DNA of 64,000 nucleotides from Anaerosacchariphilus hominis (GTDB lineage: Bacteria; Bacillota; Clostridia; Lachnospirales; Lachnospiraceae), in NCBI RefSeq assembly GCF_014290175.1, contig NZ_JACOOR010000006.1:62001-126000 (forward strand). The letters are read 5' to 3'. Position numbers and translations under genes: made by a program. The stretch's first letter is position 1. Each line of letters opens with the position of its first letter. Positions 17,624-26,152 of this stretch are shown here, one piece after another. The notes under the pieces are model-generated. The model saw only the letters and a program-made list of their open reading frames with translations, had not been told where the DNA came from and did no database searches.

Positions 17624-17692
17624 CTAGTGCGAATCTACACCTGGACACTTTATGAATGCAAGCGGTACGCGCCGCATGAATTTAGTGACCAT
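17624..17692 (-). CDS. Mini-ORF in repeat unit 3 (22 aa)
   Basis: Begins [13 protein letters not shown]; differs from the other two by Val for Ala at position 2. Its start is 17 bases after the purE stop codon, so ribosomes leaving purE could reinitiate here. Confidence 0.35.
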   Translation of the reverse strand: MVTKFMRRVPLAFIKCPGVDSH

Positions 17693-17709
17693 GGTGTTTC
17701 CTACAGTTT

Positions 17710-18210
17710 TTAGTAATTTTTGTATCCTACTTCTTTCAGCCGCGCGTCCTTCTTCTCCACCTGATTTTTCAGATCCTCCGCGTACGCCTTCAGTCTCGCC
17801 AGCAGCTCCGGATCGGAAGTGGCCAGTATCTTCGCCGCCAGCAGCCCCGCATTCACGCCGCCGTTAATGGCCACGGTCGCCACCGGGATGCCGGAGGGCA
17901 TCTGTACGATGGAGTACAGGGAATCTCTTCCGCCCAGGGATGTGGTGTGCATGGGGATACCGATAACCGGCATCGGGAAAATCGCCGCACACATACCCGG
18001 AAGATGGGCCGCCATGCCCGCGCCTGCGATGATAACCTTGAAGCCCTTCTCCTCCGCCGTCTTCGCATACTCAAAAAATACGTCCGGCTCCCGATGAGCT
18101 GAAATAATTGTCATCTCAAACTCCACGCCAAGCTGTTCCAGCACATCCGCCGCTTTCTTCATGATGGGCATATCTGAATCGCTGCCCATTACAATACCGA
18201 CTTTCGCCAT
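17710..18210 (-). CDS. purE: N5-carboxyaminoimidazole ribonucleotide mutase
   Basis: 166 aa, class I PurE. It interconverts N5-CAIR and CAIR in purine synthesis. MGSDSDMPIMKKA (8-20), ISAHREPD (about 38-45), GAGMAAHLPGMCA and GIPMHTTSLGGRDSLYS are the substrate-binding loops. AGGAGG lies before the ATG. It is the first gene of the pur operon behind a strong promoter. No purK is present in the window. Confidence 0.97.
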   Translation of the reverse strand: MAKVGIVMGSDSDMPIMKKAADVLEQLGVEFEMTIISAHREPDVFFEYAKTAEEKGFKVIIAGAGMAAHLPGMCAAIFPMPVIGIPMHTTSLGGRDSLYSIVQMPSGIPVATVAINGGVNAGLLAAKILATSDPELLARLKAYAEDLKNQVEKKDARLKEVGYKNY

Positions 18211-18297
18211 AATGCAACCTCCTTGTGATTCCCTATAAATATTGATTAGTTTTACTTATAAATAACTTATCTTTATCTTGTTATTCTTATAAATCAC

Positions 18298-18326
18298 AGT
18301 TTACCGTCTGGATCGGGCTCTGTCAA
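18298..18326 (-). promoter_or_regulatory. Promoter of the purE-purM-purN-purD operon
   Basis: TTGACA (18321-18326), 17-bp spacer, TAAACT (18298-18303) on the minus strand. The leader of about 80 nt is AT-rich and shows no purine riboswitch fold that I can find. Confidence 0.82.
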
Positions 18327-18363
18327 CACCCAAAACGTAGTTTTTCTCTTCTTTAACCTCTCT

Positions 18364-20439
18364 TCACGCCTCGTCAAAGGGCCTGTTCAGCTCCTCTGTG
18401 CCCGGAAGCACGAATCTTCCGCCCTCGATCAGCGAGATTTCCGTTCCGTCCGGCAGCTCCACCCGGATATAGTCCAGCTCGTCATAGGGAATGGTAATAT
18501 CCGTATGGCAGTTGAAATAAGCCTTGGATACGTCCGTTTTCCGGAGAATGGAGCACTCGTTATCCCGGGCAATGATCTCTTTTCCGTCAGGATTGTACAC
18601 CGGATTATCCTCAGACCAGGAATAGCAGGTGTCCCCCACCGCAAAATGGGGACCCATCTTCTCCGCGATCAGAATGGGCAGCTTCGCCCCGATGTCGTAC
18701 CGCTTCGCCACCATATAGGCCGTGGTATTGGTGCCGATGGCAAACTCGCCCATGGGAAGGGTCTCATGGCCGAAGAGCACATTGTTCCGGATATAGCTCC
18801 GGTTCTCTTCCTCCTCCGGGAAGTTTTTGCAGGTGTAATCCTTAATCCTGCCATCCTCGAAGGTCAGCTCCAGATCCAGGTACTTCAGTTCGTTCAGGTA
18901 GACCTGGCTCACATGGAGGATACCCCGGGTGCCCGTTAGCTTCGGGGATGTGAATACCTCGCCCACCGGGATATTCACATCCGCCACACAGTTCTCAAAG
19001 ATGCTCTCCTTTTCCGGATGCTCCGGCTGCCACAACTGCACCCGGAGATCAGTCCGGTTGGCCCCCGCTCCCTTGATGCGGACGGAAGCGCCCTGATCCA
19101 GAGCCTGAATCAAAGTCTGCTGAATCCGCTGGTACAGATGGTAGTCCAGATTATTGATCTTCACCACTTCCCGGAAAATCTCCTCAAACTGCTCCCCGAT
19201 CTCGGGAATGGGCCAGGCGATAATCGTAAAGCTTCTCTGGTCTCCCGGAATATACCGGTTCACCAGCTGGCCTGCCTGGCTGTTGTAGCTCACATTCAGC
19301 TCCTGCTGCTTTTCGCTGAACTTCAGGGCCTCCTTACACTTCTTCGGCAGGAAGGGATGCTCCCCAAAGATCTCCATGACCGCCGGACCCGCGTGAACGG
19401 CCGCCAGCTCCCGGTACTGCTCATAAGCGCTGTGGAGAACGGAAAGTCTCCGCTCCATCAGCTTTTTATCCAGATACAGAGCCATATCCTCCCTGTGATC
19501 GTACACATACTGCTTATCCGGCGCCGTGCTGCAGTAGCCCGGATTGCCCTGGGCCCTCCGGTTCAGGCTGTGCCGGGCCTCCCGGTAAATGATGCTCTTC
19601 AGGCCCATCTTCCCAAACTGGGCGATGGCTGCCCGTACCACCCGCTCAAAGCCCAGAGAATAGCGGATATTCACCGTCTTCTTTTTGCTCAGATCGATGC
19701 CCGCCGCCATGAAGCCCATGCGGTAGCCCTCTGTAAAGGTGGAAGCCATGGCTTCGATCTGTTTCTCCGAAAGCTTTGCCAGAAACCGGCTGACCTCCAG
19801 CTCATTTTCGCCGACGTACTCGCCGAACCGATACAGATATCTGGGATCCTTCAGATCTGATTCACAGATAATATCCGCCGCGAAGGAGAGCTCCGGATCC
19901 AGCTGCTCCTGGATCCGATCGGGGATGAATACGTCGCAGTAATCGCTGATATGCCAGTAAACCATCTGCTGCAGATTCTTCACCTCCGGCGTTTCTCCCT
20001 CAAAGGCATTATAGAGTTCCACAAAAAGCTCCGCCGTAATGGTCAGATCCTCGTATCGCTGCTCCGCCGCCCAGACGATCATCCCCCGGATCTCCGTGTA
20101 TACAGAGCTTAGGAGCTGGCCGTAGCCCTCTCCAAGAAGCCGTACCGCCTCCGCCGGATTCGCGTAGCTCCTCTCATAGGAGCCTCCTGTCAAATCTCCA
20201 AACAGCTGCCGGTTCTGCGCCTGAAGCTCCTCTAGGGTCATCCGCTCCGGCTGTCCTTTCTTTACCCCTTCGGCGTAGGCCGCCACCTCCAGAATGAAGT
20301 CCGCCGTTTTCTGAAAATAGGCGTAAAAAGGAGCCGATACAGTCTGTTCCAGCTTCATTGCCTGTATCCGCTCCATCACCAGAGCATACCGCTCCTTGAT
20401 TTCTTCCGCTCCCGCTCTTATATTTTCCTGTAATTCCAT
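18364..20439 (-). CDS. M29-family aminopeptidase with long N-terminal extension
   Basis: 691 aa from ATG 20439 (GGAGG seven bases upstream; the longer frame to 20496 has no site). M29 (aminopeptidase T/S) enzymes are two-metal exopeptidases of about 400 aa. The matching part is the C-terminal half, with expected ligands in GEFAIGTNTTAY (Glu), AEKMGPHFAVG (Glu and His) and CHTDITIP (His-x-Asp). The first about 300 residues are mainly helical, have no motif I know and no signal peptide, and are an addition to the family core. It is the last gene after a run of small membrane-protein genes. Confidence 0.85.
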   Translation of the reverse strand: MELQENIRAGAEEIKERYALVMERIQAMKLEQTVSAPFYAYFQKTADFILEVAAYAEGVKKGQPERMTLEELQAQNRQLFGDLTGGSYERSYANPAEAVRLLGEGYGQLLSSVYTEIRGMIVWAAEQRYEDLTITAELFVELYNAFEGETPEVKNLQQMVYWHISDYCDVFIPDRIQEQLDPELSFAADIICESDLKDPRYLYRFGEYVGENELEVSRFLAKLSEKQIEAMASTFTEGYRMGFMAAGIDLSKKKTVNIRYSLGFERVVRAAIAQFGKMGLKSIIYREARHSLNRRAQGNPGYCSTAPDKQYVYDHREDMALYLDKKLMERRLSVLHSAYEQYRELAAVHAGPAVMEIFGEHPFLPKKCKEALKFSEKQQELNVSYNSQAGQLVNRYIPGDQRSFTIIAWPIPEIGEQFEEIFREVVKINNLDYHLYQRIQQTLIQALDQGASVRIKGAGANRTDLRVQLWQPEHPEKESIFENCVADVNIPVGEVFTSPKLTGTRGILHVSQVYLNELKYLDLELTFEDGRIKDYTCKNFPEEEENRSYIRNNVLFGHETLPMGEFAIGTNTTAYMVAKRYDIGAKLPILIAEKMGPHFAVGDTCYSWSEDNPVYNPDGKEIIARDNECSILRKTDVSKAYFNCHTDITIPYDELDYIRVELPDGTEISLIEGGRFVLPGTEELNRPFDEA

Positions 20440-20465
20440 CTTGCTGCCTCCTTCATGGTTCTTTC

Positions 20466-20777
20466 CTACATGCCGAGCATGCACACAAGGGCCCACAGGA
20501 TGAACAGGATGCCATTGGCCACCGCGCCAATCTGTGAAAACAGATAATACACATCCTCTTCCTGAAAACCCCGGACCGCCAGCACAAAGCCCACGGCACT
20601 GCAGACCATGGCCAGTACGCCCAGAAGTCCCACCAGACTTCCGGCCTGTCCTGCCATCCGGTAGGCCAGGAGCAGCGACACTCCGGTAAATACCAGCGCC
20701 GCTCCGGCAAATCCTGCAGAGCAGATGCCCTGCTTCGTATGCTTTTTATCTGTAAACTTATAGCTTCTTCTTGCCAT
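20466..20777 (-). CDS. Small membrane protein (DUF6142-like)
   Basis: 103 aa from ATG 20777, which has GGAGG seven bases upstream. After a basic N-terminus (MARRSYKFTDKKHTKQGI), three hydrophobic helices cover about 18-40, 45-67 and 80-102. To my recollection this matches the DUF6142 family of Lachnospiraceae; no function is known. It overlaps the VanZ gene by 20 bp. Confidence 0.7.
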   Translation of the reverse strand: MARRSYKFTDKKHTKQGICSAGFAGAALVFTGVSLLLAYRMAGQAGSLVGLLGVLAMVCSAVGFVLAVRGFQEEDVYYLFSQIGAVANGILFILWALVCMLGM

Positions 20778-21231
20778 GCCTTTTCCTCCAGTGATGTCTG
20801 ACTCCCACAAACACCAGATATCCGATACAGCCGCCGATGGTATTCAGCAGAAGATCGTCCACATCAAAGCAGCCCACCCGCAGAATCAGCTGCATGGTCT
20901 CCGCCAGAAGGCTGGCCAGGAAACAGGCAATCCCTGTCCGCAGGCCCTTCCGCATGGAATCATAAAGCGCCGGCACGGCAAAACCCAGGGGAATGAACAT
21001 TGCCACATTTCCCACCAGATTAATAAATACCGCCGGGCCGCCCAGAATATCCCGGTGATGCCAAAACCGTCGTATCTCCTGAAACAGCACCAGATTGTAT
21101 CTGTAATCCGGACTGATATCCGTTCTTCCGTAGCTTTCCGAGAAAAACATAAAATAGATCAGACACGCCAGATAGCATATCAGCAGTATCCGTCCGCCCC
21201 ACCTCAGTCTGTTTCTGGAATCTTTTTTCAT
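20758..21231 (-). CDS. VanZ-family membrane protein
   Basis: 157 aa. The VanZ pattern is clear: an N-terminal helix, NLVGNVAMFIPLGFAVPAL in the middle, and ETMQLILRVGCFDVDDLLLNT (cited to 20 in part) before the last helix; about four to five helices in all. VanZ-like proteins give low-level teicoplanin resistance in enterococci, but in clostridia the family is widespread and of unknown role. GGAG lies before the ATG. Confidence 0.88.
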   Translation of the reverse strand: MKKDSRNRLRWGGRILLICYLACLIYFMFFSESYGRTDISPDYRYNLVLFQEIRRFWHHRDILGGPAVFINLVGNVAMFIPLGFAVPALYDSMRKGLRTGIACFLASLLAETMQLILRVGCFDVDDLLLNTIGGCIGYLVFVGVRHHWRKRHGKKKL

Positions 21232-21261
21232 GTTGCTCCGTTTCTGTTTTATAATTCTGTC

Positions 21262-21414
21262 TTAAAAAATCAGGTCTGATTTGTTCTTCAGCAGCCGGGC
21301 TCCGTTTACGATGCAGAGAATCCCTGCCGCCAATCCTGTCACTGCCACTACGATTCCCACTGCCAGCGTACCGGCTCCGGTCTGCTTCATGGTCTTATAT
21401 GCTTTTTCACTCAT
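21262..21414 (-). CDS. Tiny single-helix membrane protein
   Basis: 50 aa from ATG 21414, with GGAGGG upstream. MSEKAYKTMKQTGAGTLAVG leads into one glycine/valine-rich membrane helix and a short basic tail. Not recognised. It starts 16 bp after the pyrE stop and is likely transcribed with pyrE. Confidence 0.6.
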   Translation of the reverse strand: MSEKAYKTMKQTGAGTLAVGIVVAVTGLAAGILCIVNGARLLKNKSDLIF

Positions 21415-21430
21415 TCCGGTCCCTCCTGTC

Positions 21431-22111
21431 TTACTTTGCGCCATACTGTTCATAATATGCGTCGATGGCTGCTTTCAGAGTATCGTCGATGAGAATCTTT
21501 CCCTGGCAGGGACGGTTGTAGAGGTGCTCCACCACGTCCGCCATGGTAACAATGGCGTTGGTCTCAAAGCCATAGAGATCCTTTACTTCCTCCAGAGCGC
21601 ATTTCACGCCGCCCTTGCCGACCTCCATACGGTCCAGGGATACCATCAGGCCCACGATCTCCACGTCGGCGGCGCCCTTTACCTTCGGTACGGTCTCCTC
21701 CATGGATTTGCCGGAGGTGGTCACGTCCTCGATCATAACGACCCGGTCGCCATCCTTTAACTTGCTTCCCAGAAAGCTTCCCTTGTCCGCGCCGTGATCC
21801 TTCTCTTCCTTCCGGTCGGAGCAGTAGCGGATCTCTTTGCCGTACAGATCACTGTAGGCAATGGCGGTAACCACGCTTAAGGGAATACCCTTATAGGCCG
21901 GTCCGAAGAGCACGTCGAAATCGTCGCCATACCTGTCATGGATGGCTTTCGCGTAATACTGGCCCAGTCTTTTTAACTGGGAGCCGGTCACATACGCGCC
22001 CGCGTTCATGAAAAACGGGGACTTTCTGCCGCTTTTTAAGGTAAACTCACCGAATTTCAGCACGTCGGACTCCACCATAAAATCAATAAACTCACTCTTG
22101 TATTGTTCCAT
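21431..22111 (-). CDS. pyrE: Orotate phosphoribosyltransferase
   Basis: 226 aa. It converts orotate and PRPP to OMP. Diagnostic parts are FTLKSGRKSPFFMNAGAY near 22-40, FGPAYKGIPLSV near 70 and the PRPP loop VVMIEDVTTSGKSMEET near 130. AGGAGG lies before the ATG. It is the last pyrimidine gene of the operon. Confidence 0.96.
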   Translation of the reverse strand: MEQYKSEFIDFMVESDVLKFGEFTLKSGRKSPFFMNAGAYVTGSQLKRLGQYYAKAIHDRYGDDFDVLFGPAYKGIPLSVVTAIAYSDLYGKEIRYCSDRKEEKDHGADKGSFLGSKLKDGDRVVMIEDVTTSGKSMEETVPKVKGAADVEIVGLMVSLDRMEVGKGGVKCALEEVKDLYGFETNAIVTMADVVEHLYNRPCQGKILIDDTLKAAIDAYYEQYGAK

Positions 22112-22171
22112 TTTATCTGAAACCTCCTGTATGAATCTGAATCTCTATTTTATCCTTCTTTGAAACGCTGT

Positions 22172-23080
22172 CTACCGCACTGCTCCGATAAGCTCTTTGA
22201 TATCCTCCACCTGATACTTCTTCATATAGGCCAGGATGCCATCGGCTGTCTCTTTGGCAGCATAGGGGTTCGCAAAGTTCGCGGTGCCTACGGATACGGC
22301 GGTGGCTCCGGCCAGAATGAACTCCATGGCGTCGTCGCCGTTGGTGATGCCGCCCATACCGATGATGGGGAGCTTCACCGCGTTTGCCACCTGATACACC
22401 ATACGCACGGCCACAGGCTTCACGGCCGGGCCGGACATGCCGCCGGTCTTATTGGCGATGGCGAAAGTGCGGCGATTAATATCAATCTTCATGCCGGTGA
22501 TGGTGTTGATCAGGGACAACACATCCGCGCCCCCCGCCTCAGCGGCCCGGGCCATCTCGGTGATGTCCGTCACATTGGGGCTCAGCTTCATGATGACCGG
22601 CTTTTTCGCGTACTTCTTTACCTCTTTTGTGATGGCTTCCAGGGCCTCCGGCTTCTGGCCGAAAGCAATGCCGCCTTCTTTTACATTCGGACAGGACACG
22701 TTGATCTCCAGCATATCCACATCCGCGTCGGACAGACGCTCCACCGCGTCGCAGTAGTCCTCGGTGGTCTTGCCGCATACATTGACAATGATTTTTGTGT
22801 CGTATTTTTTAAGCTTCGGCAAATCCCGCTGCAAAAACACGTCCAGGCCCGGGTTCTGGAGGCCGATGGCGTTCAGCATGCCGCTTCGGGTCTCCGCGAT
22901 ACGCGGGGTAGGATTCCCTGGCCAGGGAACATTCGCCACACCCTTGGTCACCACTGCACCCAGATCGCCCAGATCGTAAAATTCTCCGTATTCTCCGGCA
23001 GACCCAAAGGTTCCGGAAGCTGTCATGACCGGATTTTTAAGCTCCACTCCGGCCAGATTTACACTTGTCTTATATTCCAT
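22172..23080 (-). CDS. pyrD: Dihydroorotate dehydrogenase 1B, catalytic subunit
   Basis: 302 aa. It oxidises dihydroorotate to orotate with FMN, and in class 1B passes electrons to NAD through PyrK. The active-site Cys is in INVSCPNVKEGG; MTASGTFGSAGEYGEF and the FMN phosphate block PIIGMGGITNGDDAMEF are present. It begins 15 bp after pyrK, with GGAGGG upstream. Confidence 0.96.
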   Translation of the reverse strand: MEYKTSVNLAGVELKNPVMTASGTFGSAGEYGEFYDLGDLGAVVTKGVANVPWPGNPTPRIAETRSGMLNAIGLQNPGLDVFLQRDLPKLKKYDTKIIVNVCGKTTEDYCDAVERLSDADVDMLEINVSCPNVKEGGIAFGQKPEALEAITKEVKKYAKKPVIMKLSPNVTDITEMARAAEAGGADVLSLINTITGMKIDINRRTFAIANKTGGMSGPAVKPVAVRMVYQVANAVKLPIIGMGGITNGDDAMEFILAGATAVSVGTANFANPYAAKETADGILAYMKKYQVEDIKELIGAVR

Positions 23081-23095
23081 GACGATACCCTCCGG

Positions 23096-23866
23096 TTATA
23101 ATTCGATTTCGTCCGCCGCAAAGACCGGACCGTCCTTGCAGATACGTTTATTTCTGACATTGGTGTGGGCGTCCACGTCCTTGGACTTGCAGACACAGGC
23201 CAGACAGGCTCCGATGCCACAGGCCATGCGCTCCTCCAGAGACAGGTAGCAATCCATGCCCTGCTCTTCGGCATAAGCCTTCAATGCCCGAAGCATGGGA
23301 CCCGGCCCGCAGGCGAAAATGGCATCCGCAGTCAGTCCGTTCTCTTTGATGGCATCCAACACGTTGCCTTTGGTCCCGGCACTGCCGTCCTCTGTTGCCA
23401 CCACCAGCTGCGCATGGCAGGACAATTCCTCCTTCAGGAACAGGTCGCCGCCCCGGTAGCCGGATACTACGATCTTCTCCCCGGGGAGCTGCTTTGACAG
23501 CTCCACCATGGGCGGTACGCCGATGCCGCCGCCTATGAGGAATACTTTTTTATATCCTTTATCCAGTGGGAAACCATTTCCCAGGGGGCCTACCAGGCGA
23601 AGGGTCTCGCCTGCGCCGTAGCCGGAAAACTCCTGGGTGCCCGCTCCTGCTGCCCGGTATACCAGACGCAGGCCTTTGTTCTCTCTATCAATCTCGCAGA
23701 TACTGATGGGACGGGGCAGAAGTCTCGACTCGTCATGGCAATAAACGGACACGAACTGGCCCGGCCGCGCCTCTTCCGCGATATGCTCTGTCTGAAGCCA
23801 CAGGCTGTAGATACCCGGGGCAATCTCGCGCTGTTCTTTGATAAGCGCTGTCTCCTGATATTTCAT
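23096..23866 (-). CDS. pyrK: Dihydroorotate dehydrogenase electron-transfer subunit
   Basis: 256 aa. FAD/[2Fe-2S] partner of PyrD. An N-terminal FAD-binding barrel (LLPRPISICEID) is followed by an NAD-binding fold (FLIGGGIGVPPMVELSKQLP) and a C-terminal cysteine cluster (CGIGACLACVCKSK and a later Cys) for the iron-sulfur centre. Position between pyrF and pyrD is the usual Firmicute order. Confidence 0.96.
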   Translation of the reverse strand: MKYQETALIKEQREIAPGIYSLWLQTEHIAEEARPGQFVSVYCHDESRLLPRPISICEIDRENKGLRLVYRAAGAGTQEFSGYGAGETLRLVGPLGNGFPLDKGYKKVFLIGGGIGVPPMVELSKQLPGEKIVVSGYRGGDLFLKEELSCHAQLVVATEDGSAGTKGNVLDAIKENGLTADAIFACGPGPMLRALKAYAEEQGMDCYLSLEERMACGIGACLACVCKSKDVDAHTNVRNKRICKDGPVFAADEIEL

Positions 23867-23875
23867 CTCATTCTC

Positions 23876-24805
23876 CTATCTGGCATTCAGTGCGCCACTG
23901 ATGTCGGCCACCATGTCCTCGACGGCCGCGCGGGATGCGTCGCCAAAATTCTCAGCGCCGAATTTTGCGTACTTCTCCTGCTTGTAAGCGGCAATGATGC
24001 CTCTGGAGGAGTTCACGATGGCTCCCAGACCGTCCTCATTGAAAAAGTTCACCAGATCCTTGCCCTTTCCACCCTGGGCGCCATAGCCCGGCACCAGGAT
24101 GTAGGTCTTCGGCATCAGCTTCCGAAGGACTGCGCCCATCTCCGGATAGGTGGCTCCTACCACGGCTCCGATGTAGCTGTATCCGGCATCTCCCATATGC
24201 TCCTCGCCCCACTGGGCCACCTTCTCGCCCACCAGCTCATAAAGCGGACGGCCGTTTACCAGCTGATCCTGGAACTCGCCGCTGGAAGGATTGGAGGTCT
24301 TCACCAGAATAAACAGTCCCTTATTCTCCTCCTTGCATACCTCCATGAAAGGCTTCACGCCGTCGCTGCCCAGATAGGGGTTCACAGTGGCGAAATCCTC
24401 GTCAAAGGGAACGTAGCACTTGCTGCCCACCTGTACCTTGCCCAGATGACCCACCGCATAGGCCGCTGAAGTAGAACCGATGTCGCCGCGCTTGATGTCG
24501 CCGATGACCACCAGATCCCTGGACTTACAGTAATCCACGGTCTTCTTATATGCCTTCAGTCCCTCGATGCCGAACTGCTCGTACATAGCGATCTGAGGCT
24601 TCACTGCAGGAATCAGGTCGTAGGTCTTATCCACGATTTCCTTATTGAACTGCCAGATGGCCTCTGCCGCACCCTCCAGGGTCTCTCCGTATTCTGCGAA
24701 TGCCTTTTTCTGGATATGCTCGGGAATATAGCCCAGCATGGGATCCAATCCCACCACAATGGGGGCTCCTGTCTTCTGAATCTTTGCAATCAGCTTATTA
24801 ATCAT
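23876..24805 (-). CDS. pyrF: Orotidine 5'-phosphate decarboxylase
   Basis: 309 aa, the longer type-2 subfamily. It makes UMP from OMP. The catalytic array is VVIGDIKRGDIGSTS near 95-110; VGLDPMLGYIP is near the N-terminus and ILVPGYGAQGGKG near 225 binds phosphate. GGAG lies 8 bases before the ATG. It is the first gene of the pyr operon. Confidence 0.96.
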   Translation of the reverse strand: MINKLIAKIQKTGAPIVVGLDPMLGYIPEHIQKKAFAEYGETLEGAAEAIWQFNKEIVDKTYDLIPAVKPQIAMYEQFGIEGLKAYKKTVDYCKSRDLVVIGDIKRGDIGSTSAAYAVGHLGKVQVGSKCYVPFDEDFATVNPYLGSDGVKPFMEVCKEENKGLFILVKTSNPSSGEFQDQLVNGRPLYELVGEKVAQWGEEHMGDAGYSYIGAVVGATYPEMGAVLRKLMPKTYILVPGYGAQGGKGKDLVNFFNEDGLGAIVNSSRGIIAAYKQEKYAKFGAENFGDASRAAVEDMVADISGALNAR

Positions 24806-24867
24806 CGTACGTTCTCCTTCGTCTGTTTAAGAGTGACCTCCGCTTCTTGGGAAGTCCGTTTGGAAAA

Positions 24868-24896
24868 ATTATATAGTATTTTTTTATAGAATGCAA
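24868..24896 (-). promoter_or_regulatory. Promoter of the pyrF-pyrK-pyrD-pyrE operon
   Basis: TTGCAT (24891-24896), 17-bp spacer, TATAAT (24868-24873) on the minus strand. The leader is only about 55 nt and shows no PyrR-type attenuator. Confidence 0.75.
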
Positions 24897-24915
24897 CCGT
24901 AAGGACCCGCCGGGC

Positions 24916-26151
24916 TTAATAATTTCGCGGCATCCATGCTTTGATATAAATGCCGTCCTCCCGGTATTCCTCCTCCAGTACCTGTCCCACTTTCCGTATC
25001 CGCTGGATATCGCCCGCCTGGGCGTAAGGAAAGACCTTCTCCACCTGGACGCGGCTATTGCGAAGCTGCTCCTCCAGAAGCTCTCCAAGCTCCTCCAGCC
25101 CTTCTCCGGTGCGGGCGGAGATCCCCAGCGTTTTCACGGCCTTCGTATCCTTAGGAAGCTCCGCGCCCTCCATCCGGTCCCGCTTGTTAAAGAGGGTAAG
25201 CACCGGCTTCCCGCCGATCTCCAGCCGCTCCAGCGTCTCGTAGACCGCCTCCATCTGGGCTTCCATCTGGGGATTGGAGCTATCCACCACATGCAGGATA
25301 AAGTCCGCGTACCGGGCCTCCTCCAGAGTACTCTTAAAGGCCTCCACCAGATGGTGGGGCAGCTTCCGGATAAAGCCTACCGTATCCGTCAGCAGAATCT
25401 CCTGCTCGTTTGCCAGGGCCATCCGCCGGGTGGTGGGATCCAGTGTGGCGAAAAGCTTATCCTCCGCCAGGATTCCGGCGCCGGTCAGGGCGTTTAATAA
25501 GGTGGATTTACCCGCATTGGTGTAGCCCACGATGGCTGCCACCGGTACGCTCTGATTCAGACGTTTTTTCCGGGCCGTATCCCGGTGAACCTGCATTTCC
25601 TTCAGTTCCCGGTTCAGACGGGCGATCCGGCTCTTGATCAGTCTCCGATCCGTCTCCAGCTTTTTCTCTCCGGGGCCTCTGGTTCCGATGCCGCCGCCCA
25701 GTCTGGACATGGCGATACCCTTTCCGGTCAGTCTGGCCAGGCGGTAGCGCAACTGGGCCAGTTCCACCTGAAGCTTACCCTCGCTGGTGGTGGCATGCTG
25801 GGCGAAGATATCCAGAATCACCAGCGTCCGGTCCATGACCTTCAGATCCAGCTCCTGCTCCAGCCCCCGAAGCTGGGCCGGGGTCAGCTCGTCGTCGCAG
25901 ATGACACCGTCGGCCTGCAGCTTTGCTGCCAGCTCCCGGACCTCGTCGATCTTGCCGCTGCCGATATAGGTGCCCGGGTGCATGGATTCCCGGTTCTGAA
26001 TCACCCGGCCCACAGCCTCCGCCCCCGCGGTGTCGGCCAGCTCTGCCAGCTCCTCCAGGGATTCCTCCACATTTTCATTTTCCCGTGTGCAGACGCCGAT
26101 AAGGATGACACGCTCCCGGGCCTGCTCTGTATTTTCAAATAATTCTGCCAT
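24916..26151 (-). CDS. hflX: GTPase HflX
   Basis: 411 aa. HflX is a ribosome-binding GTPase that rescues or splits stalled ribosomes. The N-terminal HflX domain (VGRVIQNRESMHPGTYIGSG), the family motif MSRLGGGIGTRGPGEKKLE (175-195), G1 GYTNAGKSTLL, G3 DTVGFIRKLPHHL and G4 FNKRD are present. It starts one base after the stop of the upstream glycosyltransferase, with GAGG upstream, so the two are co-transcribed although functionally unrelated. Confidence 0.95.
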   Translation of the reverse strand: MAELFENTEQARERVILIGVCTRENENVEESLEELAELADTAGAEAVGRVIQNRESMHPGTYIGSGKIDEVRELAAKLQADGVICDDELTPAQLRGLEQELDLKVMDRTLVILDIFAQHATTSEGKLQVELAQLRYRLARLTGKGIAMSRLGGGIGTRGPGEKKLETDRRLIKSRIARLNRELKEMQVHRDTARKKRLNQSVPVAAIVGYTNAGKSTLLNALTGAGILAEDKLFATLDPTTRRMALANEQEILLTDTVGFIRKLPHHLVEAFKSTLEEARYADFILHVVDSSNPQMEAQMEAVYETLERLEIGGKPVLTLFNKRDRMEGAELPKDTKAVKTLGISARTGEGLEELGELLEEQLRNSRVQVEKVFPYAQAGDIQRIRKVGQVLEEEYREDGIYIKAWMPRNY

Positions 26152-26152
26152 T

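Larger units (their letters stand above)
17371..17706 (-). repeat. Three tandem copies of a 112-bp repeat in the pur operon
   Basis: Units run 17371-17482, 17483-17594 and 17595-17706: period exactly 112 bp, no partial units. They differ at only two positions noticed (T to C at about 17503 in unit 2, G to A at about 17688 in unit 3). The array fills the purE-purM gap almost completely. Read with the operon, each unit holds an AGGA site, a 22-codon mini-ORF and a hairpin in which GCACT/AGTGC and GGC/GCC pair around an A.A mismatch. The direct-repeat unit itself is not a CRISPR or a known riboswitch. A 19-codon frame also exists on the plus strand of each unit (for example 17372-17431) but lacks a ribosome site. 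Confidence 0.95.

Noticed and set aside
17371..17706. CRISPR array
   Set aside because: Units are 112 bp, contiguous and without spacers; no cas genes.
18211..18297. Purine riboswitch in the pur leader
   Set aside because: The leader is AT-rich and short, and no conserved three-way junction core was found.
24806..24867. PyrR attenuator in front of pyrF
   Set aside because: Only about 55 nt of leader, with no terminator/antiterminator pair.
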